The notes under the pieces are model-generated. The model made no database searches and was not told the DNA's origin. It worked only from the letters and a program-made list of their open reading frames with translations. From assembly GCA_946406115.1 (NCBI GenBank), contig OX291547.1:7507001-7571000 (forward strand): a stretch of 64,000 bases of DNA. Direction: 5' to 3'. This DNA is from Apoda limacodes (lineage: Eukaryota; Arthropoda; Insecta; Lepidoptera; Limacodidae). Of the stretch, positions 45,641 to 59,149 are shown piece after piece. Numbering within the stretch: the stretch's first letter is position 1; each line of letters starts with the position of its first letter. A program made the position numbers and the translations under genes.

Positions 45641-46049
45641 TACTGCATTTTTGATACCTACCTAGAGTTATTTGTTTACTAGATCATTTCTATTTATTTA
45701 TTTTTTATTTTATAGTTAGGTTAACTTATATTTAGTAGCTAAAACTATGTTTTTGGGTGAACATTTACGTCTTCGAGTACGTACTTTTAAACAACTTGAA
45801 ATTTACCATGCCGTACTCTGATTCTTTTTTTAATTTATTTTAATCTTGTACACACGGTTTTAATTTATTTAAATCTTGTACACACATATGTGATTTCTTC
45901 CAGTGAAACCTTTATGTGTGTGAAGAAAATTTAATGAGCAATCATTAACCTGTAGTGTCTTAGCATTTTCAATATTAACGTAAATATGAACATCGTGTAA
46001 TATACCTACACAAAATACTTATTTCTACACACACATATATATATGTGAA

Positions 46050-46214
46050 TGTTGGTATATATATTATGTATGTATAAGATCGAGAAACTTCTACACTATT
46101 TGGCTGATCACCATGAAATTTGACATATCGAAGTATTTTTTCATGGATACCATTTTTTAGTTGTCATAGAGGGCGCTGCAGCACATATGGCAAAACAACG
46201 TCTGTCAGGCTAGC
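46050..46214 (+). mobile_element. Helitron-like fragment
   Basis: 'atcaccatgaaatttgacat', 'gtcatagagggcgctgcagc' and the terminus 'aacaacgtctgtcaggctag' match the 3' end style at 5,697 and 26,555. The final CTAGT is altered (ctagctcc). Confidence 0.45.
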
Positions 46215-46278
46215 TCCTATTTTACATAAATATAATTAAATAAAATAAAAAATATGTAGATAACAATAATCACAGCTG

Positions 46279-46359
46279 GACACTATGCATTACAACCATA
46301 TGTTTGTACTATATACACTATGCATTACATACATATGGTTGTAAAGCAGAGTGTATAGT
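46279..46359. repeat. Imperfect palindrome, about 80 bp
   Basis: 'acactatgcattacaaccat' with 'atg' (46,280-46,302) is mirrored by 'catatggttgtaaagcagag' with 'tgtat' (46,331-46,355). A direct copy of 'cactatgcattaca' also lies at 46,316. It could form a stem of about 23 bp. Confidence 0.6.
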
Positions 46360-46364
46360 CTGAC

Positions 46365-49300
46365 TTTATATTGTTAGATGTGGATTAAAAATAGTCATTA
46401 TCATCAGGTTATACTAATGTAAAATAATGGTTATTTGTATATCAATGTTTAGTTATTTCATTATGATCAATTGTGCAACTGGTTAATGGATTAAAAAAAA
46501 CTATAAACTGCGTTTGTTGTTTTATTACATACCTCAATGATATTTTAATATCAACTAATGGCTTTGTAGTTAATATTAAAATTACTCGGTCGCTGACTTA
46601 GTGAATCAAACGTTGATATATTTATCTACTGACGTTCTTAAAACGGCTCTTTCTCTGCTAGTGTTGTACAAAAGATGGAATCACTTTATTGGAACCATTT
46701 TTCCGTTACTATCGTACAAAATAACATATTATCGTTCTCGCTTAACATTTATAATTCTGCAATTATTTATGCGTTCCTTGACAGCTGAACAAAACTTTTT
46801 GCTTTCTTTAATGTGTATGTCACACACTTAAAGTACATGTTTTATTTTTAACAAGAATTATAATATTTTAGAATCATATGTAGTTTTGTAGTAATAGTTT
46901 ATTTAGGCACCAGGCAATATATACTTCGATCTTTTATTCAATGACTAACTTTTGTTATAGTTAAGATACATACCTGGGTGAGTTTTTTTTTAACAACGCC
47001 ATTTTTGCTGTGTCGGCAAAAACAAAGTATTACTAATCGCCAATATATGTCAGGAAGAGTCATATATTTCAGTTTATCATTGCCTAAAAACACGGATAAA
47101 ACGACGTTTGCCAAAAATGAAACCTAGCTAAATCGATTTATCGCCCCCGAAACCTCTGCGTAAAATCGTTCGAGCCGTTTCAGAGATTCAGACTATATAT
47201 CTATATATATATATATATATACAAGAATTACTTGTTTAAACAAGTCTGTTAGATAAAATGCAATAAAGTGTACTTACAACATTGGCTAACAAATCACAAA
47301 CTTGTAATATTATAATAAAGAACATTCACAATATGGAATGTAGAAGGTTTCATAAAATGCAAATTTATCCTATAGCGGATGTTAGGTCGTTACTAAACCG
47401 TAACACTTGGTTGCGCTGGATGTATTTTGATGTTGCAACCGGGCATTGACGGATTCTTGCATAGGAAATCTGATTAATAGCACTTTGTCATTGCAATGCA
47501 AGTTATATAATAGTGCTGAATATTATACCAACAATTCAAAATAACTTAGAATAAATAATATAATAAGTAATTGTTTAACACACTTGCTCATAAAATAGCT
47601 TTCACTGTATCGTTTTCAGCATCTTAATAGCGTCCGTTACCCACTTGTGCGTAAATTTTACTTTAAAGTTTTTTTTTATTTTAAGCAAGAAGTACTAAGT
47701 ACTTATTTTTGGAAAAACAAATCCAACGTGTTTGTTAAAATCATATCAAAACTATTAAATTTCATTAAATATCAATTTTTACAACATGTTAACACTAATA
47801 TTAGTATTTACTGCCCTTTAAGTGTCTTGAAAACAGTCGTATGACATTCGTGAGCTCTGCTCACTAGTATCACAATGTACTGGGTTTATGTAATTTTTTT
47901 TCAATTTTTTCAACAATTTCAGGAAACTATATATTAGAGAGAAAGCTTGAGGCCAATTTTCTTAAGGCGTTTCAGCAAATTTAAAACGCAGTTTACTCAT
48001 AACTTTTTAAATTTTCTACATATTAAACGTACGTTGTTACTTTTTTAGGTAAAGGCGAGTGCGACGGCAAATCATTATGCTCGTGCAACAGAGACAAATA
48101 GTGACCGGTCATTGAACGAAATTCTTCCTGCTTAGCGTCCGTGCTATAGTAATAATAATTTTAGACTTAGCTGCGACCGAAAATCCTTAACACGTTAAAT
48201 TTATCCTACGGGTTTTATTTATGTTAAGAGTTTGACATGTTAAGAGTTATGGTAAAACTTATCAATATTTGCAAAACCATTAACCAAAATTAGATACATA
48301 CAAATTCAACACAAAATTAATAGCCACGTCATAATTTTAAAAGAATTATATTTTATTTTGTCATATGGTAATTATACTGGCTTCTGTATACTATCTATAC
48401 ATCACCTTGGATGAAAAATATACATAAGGCCAAAGTTACAAAGTCGTGATGTAAAATTTGCTAACTTCATCATTATGTGTTAGTCATTGTAAGAAAGAAA
48501 TGAGGAGTGGTTGAGGTCTGGTGAACATGCTATACTGTATAACTTAATAAAAAACAGGCTAAGCTGGAGCTGAATCAATAGCATAAGATTCCGCATAAGA
48601 AAGTATGAACATTAAGGTACCATTTCTTAAATACAACAACGTAAATAAATACAATTTTAGTCGCAAGTCATTGGGTTTGTAGGCTTTTATTCCTTTTTTA
48701 CTTTACAACAAAACCTTAACTAGTTATAAGCTATATGATAGTGTATCATTCTATCTCTTAAGAATTACTAGGTACAGATATGCCTGTCTCAGGCAGAATA
48801 GAAAGAGTTGATTCATAAAAAGAATTCTATTCGCTCTCTTTAGGCACGAAACCTTTTCAATTAAAAATATTGTACATACAATACAGGCAGGTTTAATCTC
48901 TAGGCAAGTACAATAAACTTAGCTACTGCCTTCTTAAGCAAAAGGTATAAACTTGTAAACTTATTAACATAGGGTCATACCTATACTTCCCTATGATATC
49001 AATTTGAAGGGCAATGAAACTTTACCTGAAGGGTCTGGGAGCGTTGCAAACATACTTAAGCACTCCAGACTCAGAAATTCGCGAAAAAACGTATGCAAAA
49101 AGAAGTAGCCTCGATACCCGTGAAAGTACTTGCATACATTTTGTTTAACGAGTCAGGCATACTTGATGCATTTCACAATGATCTACCTAATTTATTTGGC
49201 GAAACCTTTGCTCAGTACGGAAGATGTGGTTTTACCTATATGCTATGGACCATTAAAATGTTTGTACACACTGCCCTCTCATTACAACCGCATAGTTTGC

Positions 49301-49490
49301 TGTAAATAGAACGACTTACCGCAAAACTCTAGTTAGGAAATTTAAGAATCTGCTATGTTTGTTTTGCATAAATTCTTTCTATTTCAATACAATCGGGATG
49401 TTACATTCAAAAATTTTACGTTGTTATTATTTGTATACAAATTTGAAATACAATTGTGTCTAATTGAATAATCTTGATGAAATATGTGGC
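46365..49490. other. Non-coding; RTE/SINE-type tail and (AT)n near 47,100-47,230
   Basis: 47,085-47,225 ('aaacgacgtttgccaaaaat', 'cgttcgagccgtttcagaga', then (AT)n to 47,222) is a dispersed retroposon tail. Elsewhere only AT-rich sequence with short random frames. Confidence 0.4.
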
Positions 49491-49539
49491 GCCTAAATTG
49501 AACCTGTAACCAATCGTATCTGCTTCAGTTGAGCCTAAC

Positions 49540-49900
49540 CAATGCATAAATGCCACATGTGGTTATCGGCGTGAGATTCTTACATCAACTCCTTGATTTT
49601 ACCAAAAAAGTTTGCTATAGCAAGTGTGTTTAAGTGGAATTAGGTTATAGTTTTGAATTTCCGAAATAAAAAATAGTCTATTTGCTATTCCAGACTCAGA
49701 TCTCTGTGCCAAATTTTATCCAGATCCATTCAACCGTTCTGGCGTGATTAAGTAACAAATATCCATCCAGCAAAACTTTCACATTTACAATATTAGTATA
49801 GATTTGTATCCGTTGCCTGGTCCATATCCATAGTACAAGCTCTGCTTCGTTTGGAAACATATGGCGTTGTGTGAATTATCTTATTTATTATTAATATCCG
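49540..49900 (+). repeat. Two adjoining repeat fragments
   Basis: 49,540-49,802 belongs to the family at 31,590 ('gtggttatcggcgtgagatt', 'gatccattcaaccgttctgg', 'tttcacatttacaatattag'). 49,803-49,895 is the 3' end of SINE family B ('gtatccgttgcctggtcc', 'caagctctgcttcgtttgg', 'tatggcgttgtgtg'). Confidence 0.6.
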
Positions 49901-49904
49901 TGTC

Positions 49905-52900
49905 TTAGCCGTAGATTACCTACACAGGTAAAACTAAACCAAACCTAGTAACAAATAGTATCGCATTCATAAACAGTAATAAGAGTATACCCAAGAAAAC
50001 TTTAAGTCAAAGCTTCCTTAAAATAAGCAGGTCATCGAACTACAGGTCGATCTCTGCTGGACGATGATTGACAGATGACGTAGACCTATCATTCCACACC
50101 ACCTTGTCTACCGGTAACTAACGATCGATTGTAATTAAGATAACTCGAGCTCATTCAACCTTTAAAGCATCTTACGTACTATGTTGTAATGTTTTAGGCA
50201 TCAATTTTTTGATATTATCAAATTATCTAATGAAGCAATATGAAATAGTTAATGGGTTCAAGTAATACCAACCTTACAAGTCTTACGGATAAACTCGTAC
50301 TTGCGCAATGGGTGAAGTTTTCCATTGTTGTCACGCTAAATATTTGTCTATTGTGCTGTCAATGCAATTCTTATCATCATTGCGCTTTAGGCAGAAGTGT
50401 AAGGAGGTATTCAGTACACACGAACTATATAATGCTGTCTCAAGCCGTTTTGTGATGAAAAATTACTAGCTTTTGCGCGCTATATCGATAGAAGCAGCCT
50501 TAATTACTAACTTTGCATAACTGAATCGAACTTTTAGCTTTCCATTAAAATTGATTTGGTAATTTTTGCATATATGTATGTAAAAGTCAAAAAGCTCAAT
50601 GTTTACATGCAAATAAATAAGCAATGTTATGTCTAATAAAATGAGTAAAACAAACAACATAATCGATTGCCAATAAGTGGCTATGTGCCATGATCGAATC
50701 TTCAAATCGATTCGTCAAATCGACTCATCGATCATGTTAACATCGGATAATTTTCATCGCACATTGATAAATGTTTTGCGGTCGGCCGTTGCATCAGAGC
50801 ACTATGGTCGCCGCACTCTTAAGGTTATGTTATTTAACATAGGGTCAGTTCCCCAATTCTCGCTCGCAAGCTTGGTAATAATCGTCACACTCCAAGATGA
50901 GTGTGTGTAACCTTTTTTTTACTCGTTTCGGTGATATATTTTCGGAGCATAGATATAAGAGCTTATTGTAAAATTGCATATAATAAGAAATAGGTTAATG
51001 TTACCACCGAGACCGGCCACCCGAGTACTCCAGACCAGTCAGTTATTGTACCTTAAAATTTCATTTCCAGAATAGGTTGCAGTTTCAAGTCTCTGTTATG
51101 AAAAAAAAAAAAAAATTATGATTTAAATGTATATTATCTTGTTTTTAGTACATTGTAATTTTTTGCTGCCTTCATATATTTGAGTTTTAGATTTTTTTTT
51201 CTGGACTGGTTTAAGAAATCAAATGTTAACCTTTATTTTTCGAAAAATTACACACTTTTCGTTTCTTTAACATCATTTAGTTTCGTAATTAATGACCAAA
51301 TATTAGTTGTGTTTTATCGAAAATTTGTGATTTTTTATTATTTTTGTAAAAAGTATTAACAAATGGTTAATTAATACATTGTTTAGAAAAACCAAGCAGT
51401 TCTTTTTCAAAATACCTATGTCAGATCAATTTGTAAATTACATTCGATAAGTAGGTACACAATACATATAGACAAAGACAAAAACTTTATCCATTAGAAA
51501 ATGTTAATAATTTTGAAGTAAAATTATTAAAAAGTATTGTGACCAAAGTGACCAGTGAATATGACAGTAACTTTACATTTTATATTACAAACCTATTACT
51601 AGATATTCATCAAATTATTTGTCGAAATCACCTACGCAATACGTACGTATAGGTATGTACTAATAAAGACACAGTACAAGAAATGGGCCTCCTGCTTGTC
51701 TGGCACTTTATTTGGATAATATACATAATATAAAACCCAAAATATGAAATAATTAAGTTCAATCAAAACGTAAAAATGAAAAACAGGTATTTTCTCTGTG
51801 ATATATGGTAGCATCTTAAATTTGCATCTACACAGTCAAACATGCAAAAATTCGTGATTTATGAATGTCACCGTAAGTTATTATTTTAAGCGAAAGTGAA
51901 ACCTTCTACAGACTCAATATCAATAACTCTCTCTTAATGTGGAGAAAATTGAAATTCATTGAACATAATCCGAATTCAAAAGAAAGTAAAAGTGTTTATT
52001 TTTAATACGTGTATTACGTACGATCTACATTCTTTTTGGTGTCTAATTAATGATAGGTTCAAGTAATCATTCGGATTCCAATTTGTATTCTCACTTTCTA
52101 TTAATTGTATCAATTCTCGTCTGTCTAAGCTTATTGAAAGCTAATATTTATAAATAACAAGCGATTAGTTTTGGCAGTATTTTCGATTACTTCAACTAAT
52201 AATCGTAACCTCGTGTTATACGGTACTTAGTAATTTATTGTACAATAAAACCAGTTAAATTAATCGAATTCTAATCGATGCATCATCTCATTTTAAAACT
52301 TGTTTTACTATGGAATTCCGGAGTATCTAATAGGTATATACCTTCTAGAGACCTTTCGGAATCAGGTGCATGGTTGTTGATTCCGAAATGTCTTGAGTAT
52401 TTAATACCTATACTTATTTAAAAATGTAAGTAAGTCAGACCTTCTTTTCACACGTTCCGGCTTCCTGGTGATGAAAATATGTAATTGTACTATGTCCTTT
52501 CCGGGGACTCAAACTATCCCCATGCCAAATTTCATCTTAATAGGCACAACATTTTAGGCGTGAAGAGGTAAGAGACAGACAGACAGTTTGTATTAGTATG
52601 GATAGCATTTCATCTTAATTAGTGCCTGAGGCATTATTTTTCTGTCAACGTTTGTTATAAAAAGCTAAACTAAAGTGCGGCTAGTTTTGTTTACTGAAAT
52701 TTATTAAAAGCGAATAAAAGTTTATTTTTTCATCAAACTTATTTACGGATCCGCGCCCGAAGTCGAGGGGTCAGCTAGTATGTAGGCATAATTAACATCT
52801 TTTATTTTTCTAATCTATTAGCATAATGAACAACCATTTATATGTATGTATGTATTTTTTTGAACCAATCGATCACAAGGTTTTCAAATTCAAAGATGTT

Positions 52901-54165
52901 TACTATGGTTGTACCCATTTGATCAGCAACATGTTTATACGATCTAACATTATATATTAAGGCTCTGAGTATAGCGAAAAAGTGACATAGTAATACCATA
53001 GTATACAAGACATATCACCCAAACTTTTGTATTCATGGTTGTACTATCGAAGTGCATACGATAATATCAAAAACATTGTAATTTTTTTTACTTTAGCTAC
53101 ATATAATTTTTTTTAATTTAAATTCTGTTTTTAATGTTAAAAGTGTAACATTTTAGATATTTGTACGATTTTGGATGCTTGACTATATCTTTTTTCTGTA
53201 CCTACTTTAAATATTACACAAGTCTTGGAATAAAAACTTATTTAAGTTTGTTATATTGTACAAAATAAATAACAACAAACTCTTTGGATAATGCACACAC
53301 AATGTAAAAAATATTGTCTTGTGTCATATGATTATAAATTTACAAGATGATATACTTTCAAAAGAAAATTTACATACAAACTTAATTTTCTTTTTTAAAT
53401 TAGCCATACTTGGCCTCTTAATATTGTTATTCAGTAATCTTTTAAGTTTATTTTTATTTTTTAGATACGATTGTGACATCTAACAGCAATACAACAACTA
53501 ATTAAATTTATTATGGAAATAAGTGAATTCAAAATACTTTTTTTTTAATCAAGAAGCTTTTATAATCGGATTTACGTAATATGTTTAACTATGTGGAAAT
53601 GGATCCATGGCGATAGCACTTAATTAGCTTCTATTACAAACTTGTATGTATCGAATTGTTTCATTTAAATAATTAAATCTTTATCGATAAGGTTTTATCA
53701 GCTGTCAAACAGAACCAAAAACCGCAACACACCACCTGTCACGCAGTAATGGAAGCGATTTTCCCCCACATAATGATCTGGGTGTATATCCAGCCACTAC
53801 TTATCCCCTTCTGGGGAATAAAACCGTAAAGATATTCACACCAATACCAAATGCAGAAATGAGACTAAAAGCAGTTCCTTATTTATTAATTTATCTGCAG
53901 GTATCAGCAGGTGCCTGGCCTGCCATATTTAGAATTCCAAACTTACTTAGATTTAGGCAAGCAACTCTTACCCCTCGAGACCCTTGAACTATTTACTCGT
54001 ATTTTTGTTACTGTTAAAGCCCAAAGTACGGAAAAAGTCCGTAAGTTTATTATAGCCTTGTTTTTTTTCTTTTTGGTCAGAACAGCTTAACTAAGATTAA
54101 GTAATCAACGTCTATTAGGTAGGACTAACATCATAAGGCTAGTTTTTAGTACACAAAAGCTCAAA
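49905..54165. other. Non-coding AT-rich stretch
   Basis: No supported gene. 52,550-52,790 holds a repeat piece ('gagacagacagacagtttg' and the end 'ccgaagtcgaggggtcagct' with 'agta'), similar to Helitron-like ends. A 15-bp poly-A lies at about 51,101-51,115. The rest is unassigned. Confidence 0.45.
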
Positions 54166-54169
54166 ATAA

Positions 54170-54690
54170 AAAAACGGCCAAGTGCGAGTCTGGCTTGCGC
54201 ACCTAGGCTTCCGTACAGACATATTGTATATAGATAGTTCTTTCATCATGAAATTCTCTCAGGTTTATGCCTTAATTATTAGTTTTTGGATTTTTTCCTA
54301 CATTTATGATGTTGACTTTTTTTTAATGTGTTAAAACTACAAATTATCAAAAATTTCGGATTTTTCACTATATTTGTGTTGTAAGACCTTGCTTCATGTC
54401 AAATTCAAGATTCTAAAACAACGCGAAGTACCCCATAGGTTTTGATTTATTTGGGAATGCCAAACTATGTGACGAAAACGGCCGTGTTTTGGCCGTAATT
54501 TTTTATTGCCTTAACTTAGAAGCTTGATTTTTACAGCTTCAAGTGACCGTAGACCTTAGTATTTGATATCAATTTCAACTTAATATCTTCACGCTTTCCT
54601 GAGAAAAAGGGTCTTGACAGACAGACAGACGGACAACAAACTGATCCTATAAGGGTTTCTTCTTTCCTTTTGAGGTACGCAACCCTAAAA
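54170..54690. repeat. 'ccaagtgcgag / acggaaccctaaaa' dispersed repeat, near-complete copy
   Basis: It starts 'acggccaagtgcgagtctgg' and ends 'gaggtacgcaaccctaaaaa'. The interior has 'cagcttcaagtgaccgtag', 'gtatttgatatcaatttcaa' and 'cttgacagacagacagacgg', as is usual for this family in lepidopteran genomes. Confidence 0.7.
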
Positions 54691-55122
54691 AAGCTGGGAT
54701 TCTATAGGCTGTTTTTTTAAAAACTAAGATAAGTATAAAACTTTCTGTATTTGTTATAAAAGGTTGTACCTTACTTTGAGTAGGTTTTTAAAATGTATTG
54801 TATTCGTCTAAAAGCGAATATTTATTTTTTTGTTTTTTTTGTCCCATATACGTACTGGTTGGCCTGATAGGGTAGGTCTTCACTATAGACTTGTTTGGCA
54901 TTTTCTATATAGGCGCGTTTCTTTGACATTTCTAAACCACAATATTTAATATTATGTATGAGCCATAACTGTTGCCCGCGAGTTTGCCTACGTAACATCT
55001 AGGTAATAATAAATACATAAACACTAAATTATTACATTTTTAAATGATACTGAATAGGTACTTCTTGAAAGTTGTATCACTTGCATCGGAATCAATTCAG
55101 TAATTTTTCCGTGATCCTGGAA

Positions 55123-55427
55123 ATAAAGGAAAAACAAAAATAGTTTGTTTGAGTTATTATTATACATGTAACATATGTATGTATGTAAATAAATATCCCA
55201 TGCACTAAGGAAAAAGTGCTACCTTCTCATAACGAGGCTTTGCAGGCCACCAATCACTCGGATTGAATGGGAACTATGAGATAAAGGAAAAACAAAAATA
55301 GTTTGTTTGAGTCATTATTATGCATGAAACATATGTATGTATGTAAATAAATATCCCAAGCACTAAGGAACAAAGTGCTACCTTCTCATAACGAGGCTTT
55401 GCAGGCCACCTATCACTCAGACTGAAT
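55123..55427 (+). repeat. Tandem duplication, two units of about 158 bp
   Basis: Unit 1 begins 'ataaaggaaaaacaaaaata' at 55,123; unit 2 begins with the same sequence at 55,281. Both contain 'catatgtatgtatgtaaata', 'agtgctaccttctcataacg' and 'aggctttgcaggccacc', with only about a dozen differences. Recent duplication; no coding. Confidence 0.85.
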
Positions 55428-55429
55428 GA

Positions 55430-56200
55430 TTTCCTTAACTAGGTACTTGGAAAGCACAGGATGTATGGACACATGATTGAACCCAGTCGATCTGTGCATG
55501 AACCATAAGTTCAACCCACCAAGCTGTCATAACTGACAGTCAACCTTAACACATTTCAATCTACGATACAGTATCTCAATCATATTTTTTAGGGCATTAG
55601 TTTCGGTCGGTCAACCCTACGGCCGCGGCGTCAGCCGGTGATGAGTCGGTCCAAGTGAAAGCAGCGATTACAGCAATCGAGTTATTGGAAATCTGACGTA
55701 ATAATCGATTTTGTACTTTTTGTTGAACCGATTCGATTGTTATGTTGTGTATTTAAGGCCATTGATCGACACGAATTAGTGAAGCGTTCGGTTTAACACA
55801 GTGTCTCTTTGTACACTTTTGTTCACTTTTTGTTACAACAATAGATGCTATATTGTTATTTAAGTGAACTAATATTTTGCAGATCCTTAAGACACTTTTT
55901 ACGTAAACATTTGTGTCGAAAGTTTTTGGTTCCTATATCAATACTTTTTAGGGTTCTGTTTCAATTGTTTCAACAGAAGTTTTCGCATTTGACCCACTAT
56001 CAGTTTTTCTATTAAACCTTCTAATTGATCTTTTTAAGATCGTTTCAATGCGTGACTAAGAAAGCAAGCTGAATAAATACGGAATACAGTGCGGGACAAG
56101 TTTAGTTCCTAATTCCAAGGTAATTCGAAAATAACGAAAAATTATTCATCACTGCTAAAACCACCTACGTTAATCTTCCAACTTACGTAGTAATTAATTT
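55430..56200. other. Non-coding; CpG-rich patch at 55,610-55,660
   Basis: 'tcaaccctacggccgcggcg' and 'tcagccggtgatgagtcgg' form a short GC-rich patch within AT-rich DNA. No exon or promoter could be built with confidence. Confidence 0.35.
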
Positions 56201-56209
56201 CAGAGAGAG

Positions 56210-56245
56210 TATAAATAGAGCACCATCCCCAGCACCAGTAGCCGG
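56210..56245 (+). promoter_or_regulatory. Candidate TATA promoter, plus strand
   Basis: TATAAATAG (56,210-56,218) is a near-ideal TATA box. CCAGTA with CAGT at 56,236-56,239 lies at the expected distance and could act as initiator. The following sequence holds only short frames, and no clear donor is close by. Confidence 0.35.
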
Positions 56246-56279
56246 TAACGTTAACATATCAAAAATTATTCTGACAGCA

Positions 56280-57400
56280 ATAAAAAGACAATAAGATGTT
56301 TTTAATGATAAACAACTAACAGTTGATTCTATATTCCTAAAAACGAATCAGTTTGATTCCAGGTGCAGAAAAATCGATTGAGATATCACACACATAGAGG
56401 GAGACAACATTCTTAAAGAGTCGCAAATGATTTTCAGGTCTCAAAACGTATAAAAATTTAGCTATTTCGATTTATAGACACGTTTCAGTTACTTTTTACC
56501 TGAAAGAGAAGTTAATAGACAATTGGAGTATAAATTTCCTGAAGTTCCTATTTTAAGGTTCTGTAATGCTTAGACTTTATTAAAATATGTTCCAGTTTAG
56601 TTTTAAACTTTTAAAAAATTAATTACAGATTTACCCCATGTATCATTTTGATTTCAGGCGTAAGTTAGTATAATATTGTATTTTATTTTATCAAAACCTT
56701 AGTCATTCGGGTCATTTGTGCGCACTCTGGTAATTATGGTACCTAACTAACTTACCTACTGCGTTCAGTTACCCCAAATGACTCTACCACTTTGTAAAAT
56801 GGTGTTTTTGACAGTTTGCATACCTGTAAAAAAACAAAAAATAATCTTTTTTGTTATAAAAAATATACAAACCTACAGTATTACTCTAAAAATATTTCCA
56901 ACTAAGGAAAACACTCAAAGCAGCCAAGGTAAAATAACTTCACTAGATGCCCTATTACTTAAGCTAACGCGAGCCTTCTCATCACGAGTTATAATAACGC
57001 ATTCAACCAAGTTATTATGTAGTAATTTCACCTGTTTCGCATACAGGTCAAAGCCAGGCGGACCGTGTACTTGTTTGCCAACTTAGTGGTATAAAAAAAC
57101 AGACTGGTCAGAACAAAACTGAAACATAAACTTTGCAAATAAATTTATCAAGTTTTTCATTAAATACAATTAGGGACACACTAGAATCCTGCCCGGTTTT
57201 CTTCACCACACCAAACGGGAATAATACAAAAATGAATTAAACATATATAATATCTGCTTATATTTAAAGCCAATTTCATTTCTTCATGCAGTAAAACTGA
57301 CATTAATGCAGTAAAATATTCTGCAATTGATTCAGAATAATCAAGACAAACATTGGCTGGTCCTCCTTGCACGGCAAAGAATAAAAGTTATTTCATCATA
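56280..57400. other. Non-coding; LINE 3' scrap at about 57,050-57,095
   Basis: 'ggcggaccgtgtacttgttt' and 'gccaacttagtggtataaaa' match the Jockey/CR1-type LINE 3'UTR at 18,595-18,640. The preceding 102-codon frame includes this scrap and is not supported as a gene. Confidence 0.5.
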
Positions 57401-57418
57401 AACATTATTCAGTAAAGA

Positions 57419-57811
57419 TTAATTTTGTAAAATTAACCATAGATCTATTAAGACAATCAATGGCCAATTACAGATTGCATTACAACTATTAGTGGTCTCC
57501 CTCGATTGTTGTTCGCTCTTCCCTAGCGAGAGAGCTCGTGTAGCGTTAGAAAAGCAAAATTTCTGTCGCCTGTGTGGCAGAGGATGCCTTATTGGTGGAT
57601 CTTTCGCGACAGACCGCTCTAGTAGGCTGCTCTGAACAGACTTTATTTTACAGAGACCATTAGCGAAAACAGCTATGGGCAGGCTCGGCAATAAGGGCTT
57701 TAGACGATGGAGGTTGGTGGGGGCTACCATCTTAGCACTCCATGAAATCCTCATGGGGGAAAGATGGCCATAGATGAGAGGGGAAGATAATGTTTGTAAG
57801 TATTTAAACAT
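57419..57811. other. GC-richer unrecognised block
   Basis: A 130-codon minus-strand frame (for example RRQKFCFSNATRALSLGKSE) covers a block that is richer in GC than its surroundings ('ggaggttggtgggggctacc', 'gatggccatagatgagaggg'). The plus strand is also partly open. I recognise no domain; a worn retroelement is the likeliest explanation. Confidence 0.25.
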
Positions 57812-58144
57812 TGCAACACAAACATTTAGAACAAAAAAGCAATACGGTTAAAAATCGTGAGCGAAATTCCGACATACATGCTTTTGGCTAACCACATTGT
57901 TTCGGTATAACCTAAACAGTAGGTACAAGCTTTGAATGTTAAAATAAAGTTACGGTACATTTAGTGCTGCATTTGCACGGTTTCATAACGGTGGACTTTG
58001 TGTATAATAAAATACACCAATGACCTACTAAAAAGGCACATTTTTTGCAATTTTGCTTGATAGAAAAAAACGTTAAATTAGAATTATATATAAATAAATA
58101 CTAAATAATGGTAAGAGAATACAATTCGCAGCGTACTTCATACA

Positions 58145-58365
58145 GATGAATTCTTTATTTATTTTGGACACTTACTATTAAACAACCAGACAACGGATAA
58201 AAATTACTTGTTTTTGTAAATACACAGATATCATGTATAAATGCACCCAGACTCAAGACAAGACACAAATGTTTCTCCAATAAATATTTGTCCAGTGTAG
58301 GAATCGAACCCACATCCTCTGCACAGCAGCTGGCCACACTACCAACTAGGCTGCGAGGGAGGCCA
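58145..58365 (-). mobile_element. tRNA-derived SINE, family B, copy
   Basis: The reverse complement has the head 'ccctcgcagcctagttggta' and 'gtgtggccagctgctgtgca', a B box in 'gggttcgattcctacactgg', and the body 'gtcttgagtctgggtgcatt' and 'ttatccgttgtctggttgt'. It matches 28,300-28,565 closely. Confidence 0.75.
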
Positions 58366-58789
58366 AAACAAATGAAAAATTCGCTTATATGAAGCAAGTT
58401 GCGAAGCACCGTGAGACGTATACTCTTACATGAGAAGAGTTACTTAATATCTGATATGATAAAATAACAAATTGAAGCAAAAATCATTGATGAAATAATA
58501 AAGCTATCTTGAAGACCCAATAAATTTTAGGGGCAAAAGATTCTTGAAATGCTTTAACGCACCATTAATTTATGGGAAATTAAGGATTTGAGTTCTCTAA
58601 TGACCTTAAAAGACGGTCTAACAATCTGATTAACTAAAAAGGCTCTAACGACAATACATCGTGAAATTGGAGGACTATTATATAATCAGCAATAGACACC
58701 AATAGTCTGCGGTGATGATGATGATTAATGTAAAACCATTGCATAATATAATTTCAAAAGAGAAAAATACCTAAGGATAAATCGCGTCC

Positions 58790-59130
58790 CTACTTTTTTA
58801 TTTTTACCCCAAGTAAAAATAACTCGACCATTAAAACAGCATAGATGTGAACATAGGAATCTCGAAGATGATCCAGCAGGAGACATGCTTGATGGATCAG
58901 CAACTTCAGATGTCATTGAGATTAAGTCTCTGATTGTTCAGACCACGAAGCCGCCAACAATAGCACGTGAAGTCGGCATTGTGCTGTCCGTTTTGAAGAA
59001 TACCAGGGGAACTGAGGCCATGCATCGCAGCCTTGCGAATAAACAAGCATGAATTGGCTAAGACGCTGATGGATGCTACTATACAAACAATAGGGACCAT
59101 GAATATGTCTGATGGGATTAGTTCGATGTG
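58790..59130 (+). pseudogene. Frameshifted coding relic, possibly LINE ORF1/gag-like
   Basis: The plus strand is open as HRCEHRNLEDDPAGDMLDG, SATSDVIEIKSLIVQTTKP, AREVGIVLSVLKNTRGTEAM. A frameshift at about 59,050 continues it as NKHELAKTLMDATIQTIGTM and a stop. The helical, charged composition recalls ORF1/gag regions of non-LTR elements, but I cannot confirm this. Minus-strand frames here are shadows. Confidence 0.35.
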
Positions 59131-59149
59131 AAACAAAAGAAATGGGGTG

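Noticed and set aside
56778..57086. 102-codon plus-strand frame after the 56.2-kb promoter-like site
   Set aside because: Its end lies in a LINE 3'UTR scrap, the sequence has no recognisable domain, and it starts 540 bp from the TATA with other ATGs before it.
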